Part shown: piece by piece, positions 60,347 to 64,000 of the stretch
How the letters are laid out: each line of letters begins with the position of its first letter
Numbering within the stretch: position 1 is the stretch's first letter
Source of the DNA: Bacillus sp. F19
GTDB lineage: Bacteria > Bacillota > Bacilli > Bacillales > Bacillaceae
Reading direction: 5' to 3'
Assembly: GCA_023823795.1 (NCBI GenBank)
Contig: CP085710.1
Location: forward strand, 770,001-834,000
Length of the DNA: 64,000 nucleotides
The notes under the pieces: generated by a model
The model's input: the letters and a program-made list of their open reading frames with translations, nothing else
What the model was told of the DNA's origin: nothing
Database searches by the model: none
Position numbers and translations under genes: made by a program

Positions 60347-62623
60347 TTAGCTCGCGCAAGACTCACAGTCTTCTATGGCACTTGAAGTAGACCGGACATA
60401 ATAGGTGGTCTTTAAACCTGCCTTCCAGGCTGATAGGTGCAAGTTCAGCAATTCTTTTGCTTTTATCGTGTTCTGTACATAAAAATTAAACGAAACCGAT
60501 TGATCAATATGCTTTTGTCTTGCGGCATTTTGCCTGATGCTCCACATTTGATCAATAAAATAAGCTGACTTGTAGTACCATGTGGTTTCGGCATTTAAAT
60601 CTGGAGCAGTAACAGGTATTTTATAATCCTTTTTCTCTTCAGAGTACATTTTTTGGAAAATTGGATCGATGCTCGCTGTACTGCCTGCAAGAATGGAGGT
60701 TGAAGCATTTGGCGCCACCGCCATTAAGTAGCCGTTGCGAAGCCCTTTTTCCATTACCTGCTGTTTTAATTCATCCCATGGCATATTTTCAGATGTGTAA
60801 TCTCTGCTTTCGAAATACTCTCCGGTATGCCATTTTGATCCCTCAAAAACTGGATAGGCTCCTTTTTCAGCAGCAAGCTTCATACTTGCCTGGATCGTGT
60901 AAAAGGCAATCTCTTCATATAATTTGTCAGCATACTGTACGGCTTCTTCGTCTTCCCATTTCAGACGTTTTAAAGCAAGCAGGTGATGCCATCCGAATGT
61001 TCCAAGGCCCACTGCGCGGTATTTCTGATTGGTGAGTTTAGCCTGCATCACAGGTATGTCATTCAGATCAATCACGTTATCGAGCATTCTGACCTGGATG
61101 GTAATAAGGCGCTCCAGCACTTCATCATCGGCAGCTCTTGCCAGATTAATAGATGACAGATTGCAGACAACAAAGTCTCCCGGCGTTTTAACGGTGATGA
61201 TTTTGCCGTCTTCTGTGAATTGCTCATCCATAGTCGTTGCACTCTGATTCTGAGTGATTTCTGTACATAGATTGCTGCAATAGACCATGCCTTTATGTGA
61301 ATTCGGATTGCTGCGGTTCACTTCATCACGATAAAACATGAATGGGGTGCCTGATTCAAGCTGGCCTTTCATGATGCCTTTCATAATTTCAATAGCAGGT
61401 ACGGTTTGTTTAGATAGATAAGGATGATTGACGCATTCCCAATACTTATCGCGGAACGAGCCGAAGCCTTTTCCTTCATCGTAGAAATCTTCTAAGGAAT
61501 ACCCCATTACTTTACGGACTTCATGCGGATCAAATAAATGCCAGTCGCCGCGGTTTTCCGCCTGCTCCATGAAAAGATCCGGCAAGCAGACACCTGTAAA
61601 TAAATCGTGAGTTCTTAAACGTTCGTCGCCATTATTCAGCTTTGAATCAAGGAATGAAAAGATATCTTTATGCCACACATCCAAATAGACAGCGATGGCT
61701 CCTTTTCTTTGACCGAGCTGATCTACGCTTACTGCCGTATTATTCAGCTGCTTCATCCATGGGATTACACCGGATGAGACCCCTTTAAAGCCTTTGATGT
61801 CACTTCCGCGGCTGCGGATTTTTCCTAAATAAACTCCGATGCCTCCGCCTGATTTTGAAAGATTTGCAATATCTGTATTGCTGTCAAAGATTCCTTGCAG
61901 ACTATCATCTACTGTATCTATAAAACAGCTCGACAGCTGGCCAACAGGCTTGCCTGCATTTGAAAGCGTCGGTGTAGCAACGGTCATGTACAAATTGCTG
62001 AGTGCCCAGTATGCTTCTTTGACAAGCTGCAGACGATGCTCTGTCTTTTCATTGGCCATTAGTGTCATGGCAATGACCAGATAACGTTCCTGAGGCAGTT
62101 CAAATACTTTTTTATCAAAATCTCTTGCTAAATAGCGGTCAGACAGAGTGCGAAGTCCAATATATGTAAACAGCTTGTCTTTTTCCGGCTGAATGATGGA
62201 AGAGAGGCTTTCTATTTCTTCATGTGAATAAGCGTTAAGCAAATGCGGACTGTATATGCCCTTATCAGTGAGTGTTTTGATCAGGTTCAGAAACGAATCA
62301 TATCCATTATGCTGATTGCGGTTGAATGCAGCTTCCTTATAAAGCTTTCTTAGATAAATGCGAGCACAAAAGTAAGTCCATTGAGGCTCAAGCTCACTAA
62401 TATTGGAGAGGCCTTCGAGAATAAGGAGATTGGAGATTTGGGATGTTGTGTAATCATTTCGGCCTTCGATGCTTTGGATGATTCTTGTGCTGTAATCATC
62501 CAGGTCAAGCTCTTTGAAGTCGTGTCCGATTTCATCTATGAAGTTCTTAATCCGTTTTTCTGAAAATGGGGATTTTTCAAGTGTCAGTTCATTAAAAATA
62601 ATAGTTGCCATTGTGGTTGCCAT
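60347..62623 (-). CDS. nrdA: Class I ribonucleotide reductase, alpha (catalytic) subunit
   Basis: A 758-aa catalytic subunit that reduces ribonucleoside diphosphates. The first ~95 residues look like a degenerate ATP-cone. The active site has SSCF (redox Cys), SNLCTE (radical Asn, Cys, Glu) and VVCNLSSIN (second redox Cys), and the C-terminus ends in ESCAS with a CxxC-like shuttle. AGGAGG lies 7 nt before ATG 62623, so the in-frame extension is not used. Transcription is controlled by a cobalamin riboswitch and NrdR boxes, so it is probably repressed when vitamin B12 is available to a class II enzyme elsewhere. Confidence 0.95.
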   Translation of the reverse strand: MATTMATIIFNELTLEKSPFSEKRIKNFIDEIGHDFKELDLDDYSTRIIQSIEGRNDYTTSQISNLLILEGLSNISELEPQWTYFCARIYLRKLYKEAAFNRNQHNGYDSFLNLIKTLTDKGIYSPHLLNAYSHEEIESLSSIIQPEKDKLFTYIGLRTLSDRYLARDFDKKVFELPQERYLVIAMTLMANEKTEHRLQLVKEAYWALSNLYMTVATPTLSNAGKPVGQLSSCFIDTVDDSLQGIFDSNTDIANLSKSGGGIGVYLGKIRSRGSDIKGFKGVSSGVIPWMKQLNNTAVSVDQLGQRKGAIAVYLDVWHKDIFSFLDSKLNNGDERLRTHDLFTGVCLPDLFMEQAENRGDWHLFDPHEVRKVMGYSLEDFYDEGKGFGSFRDKYWECVNHPYLSKQTVPAIEIMKGIMKGQLESGTPFMFYRDEVNRSNPNSHKGMVYCSNLCTEITQNQSATTMDEQFTEDGKIITVKTPGDFVVCNLSSINLARAADDEVLERLITIQVRMLDNVIDLNDIPVMQAKLTNQKYRAVGLGTFGWHHLLALKRLKWEDEEAVQYADKLYEEIAFYTIQASMKLAAEKGAYPVFEGSKWHTGEYFESRDYTSENMPWDELKQQVMEKGLRNGYLMAVAPNASTSILAGSTASIDPIFQKMYSEEKKDYKIPVTAPDLNAETTWYYKSAYFIDQMWSIRQNAARQKHIDQSVSFNFYVQNTIKAKELLNLHLSAWKAGLKTTYYVRSTSSAIEDCESCAS

Positions 62624-62709
62624 TTGACATCCTCCTAAAAAAATAATAAAAAAGCGCAAGCGCCCTTGTCAGCTCCTGGTTCTGAACGGGGAGCTGAATT
62701 TTTATGCCT

Positions 62710-62741
62710 AAAAAAATCCGCTCATGGGATCATGAGCGGAT
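62710..62741 (-). terminator. Intrinsic terminator between cobalamin riboswitch and nrdA
   Basis: On the minus strand ATCCGCTCATG and CATGAGCGGAT form a perfect stem, followed by TTTTTT. It lies between aptamer and nrdA, so B12 binding could promote termination. A second short hairpin (AAGGGCGCTTGCGCTTTTTT) lies next to the nrdA leader and may back it up. Confidence 0.88.
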
Positions 62742-62827
62742 CAAACGATAGAATAAAAGGGTGCAAGCAGTCCTATTATTAACCATCGTTCCATCTCCTC
62801 AGTCCCCGAAGAATTCGAAACTATAAG

Positions 62828-62995
62828 CAATCAAATGGCAGGTCTCCTGACTTGTGATCATTCTGCGCTGAGTCCTTCCCATACTTAATCTTGTACAGTG
62901 GTAATCTCAGTTCGTCACACTTACAGTTGCGGGGACAGTTCCGGATTTGCACCGAATTCCCTTTTAAGCCAATAAATTGGCACCTTTGCTCGCTG
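62828..62995 (-). ncRNA. Cobalamin (B12) riboswitch
   Basis: Read on the minus strand, the hallmark segments appear in order: GGTGCC near the 5' end, GGGAATTCGGTGCAAATCCG, AACTGTCCCCGCAACTGTAA, GAAGGACTCAGCG and the B12 box AAGTCAGGAGACCTGCC (62837-62853). This is a full-length AdoCbl-type aptamer, directly upstream of a terminator and nrdA. Confidence 0.95.
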
Positions 62996-63000
62996 TTGTT

Positions 63001-63048
63001 TTTCAATATGTAGTATTGTATTTTTCATTAAATATCAATATGTTGTGT
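63001..63048. promoter_or_regulatory. Two NrdR boxes upstream of the nrdAB leader
   Basis: TATCAATATGTTGTGT (63033-63048) matches the NrdR consensus ACACAATATATTGTGT well. TTTCAATATGTAGTAT (63001-63016) is a weaker match. Their centres are 32 bp apart, three helical turns, the usual spacing for paired NrdR boxes. NrdR with ATP/dATP would repress from here. Confidence 0.85.
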
Positions 63049-63249
63049 TTTTGGCTAATTTCATCATAATGGACAGGAAAAGAAATTTCAACTGAAATCT
63101 GCTAAAAATTCAAATAAAAATGTAAAACCATTTTACAGACCAGCGTGTTTCATCATAACATAGGGAGAGGAAGTTTTTCATTCAATCTCATTTATTTGAT
63201 CCGATTTATTTTTGAAAACAGCCTTCAATCTAAACAAAGGAGCCTTCAT

Positions 63250-64000
63250 ATGTACATACTTTTAAACGGTGAATTTAAACAGAAAAACGAAGTATCCATT
63301 GATTTTGAGGATAGAGGATATCAATTCGGGGATGGTGTGTACGAGGTTATCAGAATATATAATGGCTCATTTTTTGCGATGAAAGAGCACATGGAACGAT
63401 TTGTAAGAAGTGCAAAAGAGATTAAAATTGTCCTGCAGAATACAGCAGAGGAATTAACGGCGATGCTGAATGAGCTGCTTAGCAAAAATCAAGTGCAGGA
63501 TGGTGCGGTCTATATGCAAATCACACGGGGCGTAACAGGGAGGAAGCACCTTTTTCCAGGGCAAGACGTTAAGCCTCAAATTGTGGCCTATCCAATTCCC
63601 TGTTCAAAACCTGCAGCAGAGCAGGAAAAAGGAATTAAATTGCATTTGATGGAGGATGTCCGCTGGCTCCGATGTGACATTAAAAGTTTGAATTTGCTTG
63701 GGAATGTCCTTGCCAAGCAGGAAGCTTTTGAAAATGGGGCATATGAGGCTCTGCTGCACAGGGGCGAGCATATAACAGAAGGCTCTTCGTCAAATTTTTA
63801 CGGAATAAGGAACGGTGTGATTTATACTCATCCTGCTAATAACTTGATTTTAAATGGCATCACACGAATGAAGGTTGTTGAGCTGTGTGAAAAAAACGGT
63901 TTAACGCTAATCGAAGAAATGATCAAAGCAGATGATCTTGTAAACCTTGATGAAGCGTTTATTACATCAACAACCAGTGAAGTCATTCCAGTTATTGAGA
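63250..64000 (+). CDS. dat: D-amino-acid aminotransferase (3' end outside window)
   Basis: 250 codons of an expected ~285 are present. It is a class-IV PLP aminotransferase that interconverts D-alanine and D-glutamate for cell-wall peptidoglycan. Seen are FGDGVYEVIRIYNG (active-site Tyr), QITRGVTGRKHLFP (Arg and His that bind the substrate carboxylate), DIKSLNLLGNVLAKQ (PLP Lys), and ITEGSSSNFYGI (conserved Glu and Ser). AAAGGAG precedes ATG 63250. It is divergent from nrdA and shares the intergenic region with the NrdR boxes. Confidence 0.94.
   Translation, partial: MYILLNGEFKQKNEVSIDFEDRGYQFGDGVYEVIRIYNGSFFAMKEHMERFVRSAKEIKIVLQNTAEELTAMLNELLSKNQVQDGAVYMQITRGVTGRKHLFPGQDVKPQIVAYPIPCSKPAAEQEKGIKLHLMEDVRWLRCDIKSLNLLGNVLAKQEAFENGAYEALLHRGEHITEGSSSNFYGIRNGVIYTHPANNLILNGITRMKVVELCEKNGLTLIEEMIKADDLVNLDEAFITSTTSEVIPVIE

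Noticed and set aside
62821-63006. A 61-codon minus-strand frame
   Set aside because: It covers the cobalamin riboswitch, whose conserved RNA motifs explain the sequence.

Overview
The window looks like chromosomal DNA from a low-GC Gram-positive spore-former of the family Bacillaceae (Bacillus or Metabacillus type). The evidence is strong AGGAGG ribosome binding sites, frequent TTG and GTG starts, lipobox lipoproteins, and Bacillus-style gene sets: putB-putC-putP-putR, rocR/rocA-rocD-rocG with a SigL promoter, thioredoxin-type arsC and yitT. The genus is an inference. I saw no phage, plasmid, rRNA, tRNA or CRISPR.

Layout. 1-4.5 kb: a partial AraC regulator, a Fur box and an iron-siderophore uptake operon (binding lipoprotein plus two permeases) with no ATPase gene, running into the 3' half of an MFS transporter. 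4.6-7.4 kb: arsR-arsB-arsC and a GNAT acetyltransferase that may be an ArsN1-type organoarsenical N-acetyltransferase. 7.4-9.5 kb (minus): an M42 aminopeptidase and two crcB fluoride-channel genes behind a fluoride riboswitch. 9.6-11.7 kb: a two-component system. 11.8-13.3 kb: thirty tandem copies of a 52-bp non-coding repeat, each carrying a short palindrome. Immediately downstream is a Sco / PepSY / YtkA-like copper and cytochrome-oxidase assembly operon (13.5-16.0 kb). 16.4-18 kb: an RNase J paralogue. 18.1-24.2 kb: a SulP remnant and the proline catabolic cluster. 24.2-26.3 kb: ynfA, a YkvA-domain protein, dispersed repeats and a YugP metallopeptidase. 26.6-29.2 kb: iadA, then a purine-type riboswitch with a complete terminator/antiterminator preceding an EIIC-like membrane protein. 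29.3-35 kb: RocR, two RocR-type sites, a -24/-12 promoter and rocA-rocD-rocG. 35-48 kb: PAP2, YihY, CarD, an orphan ArsR, a nucleobase permease with divergent LysR, a second YtkA-like lipoprotein, PadR-ChrA, a DinB/YfiT protein, a lipoprotein, a CDF fragment, an AI-2E family protein and a DUF1992 protein. 48-58.7 kb: a K+/H+ antiporter, HD-GYP, DedA, CopC-CopD, OsmC, a thioredoxin-like protein, MscS, a pyrroline-5-carboxylate reductase, YitT and three very small genes. 59-63 kb (minus): an ECF-sigma fragment, then nrdA-nrdB under a cobalamin riboswitch and a pair of NrdR boxes. The window ends inside a D-amino-acid aminotransferase gene.

How it fits together. Proline and arginine/ornithine breakdown converge on pyrroline-5-carboxylate, using two near-identical dehydrogenases (putC-like and rocA), and end in glutamate dehydrogenase. 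One biosynthetic reductase runs the pathway backwards. Metal and anion stress genes are abundant (iron, arsenate, fluoride, chromate, copper). Three riboswitches are clear from sequence: fluoride, purine-type and cobalamin. The observations most worth following up are the 52-bp repeat array, the purine-type riboswitch in front of an uncharacterised permease, and the double control of class I ribonucleotide reductase. Several gene remnants (MFS, SulP, CDF, sigma factor, a small membrane protein) show local gene decay. A family of roughly 120-150-bp hairpin repeats is scattered between genes.
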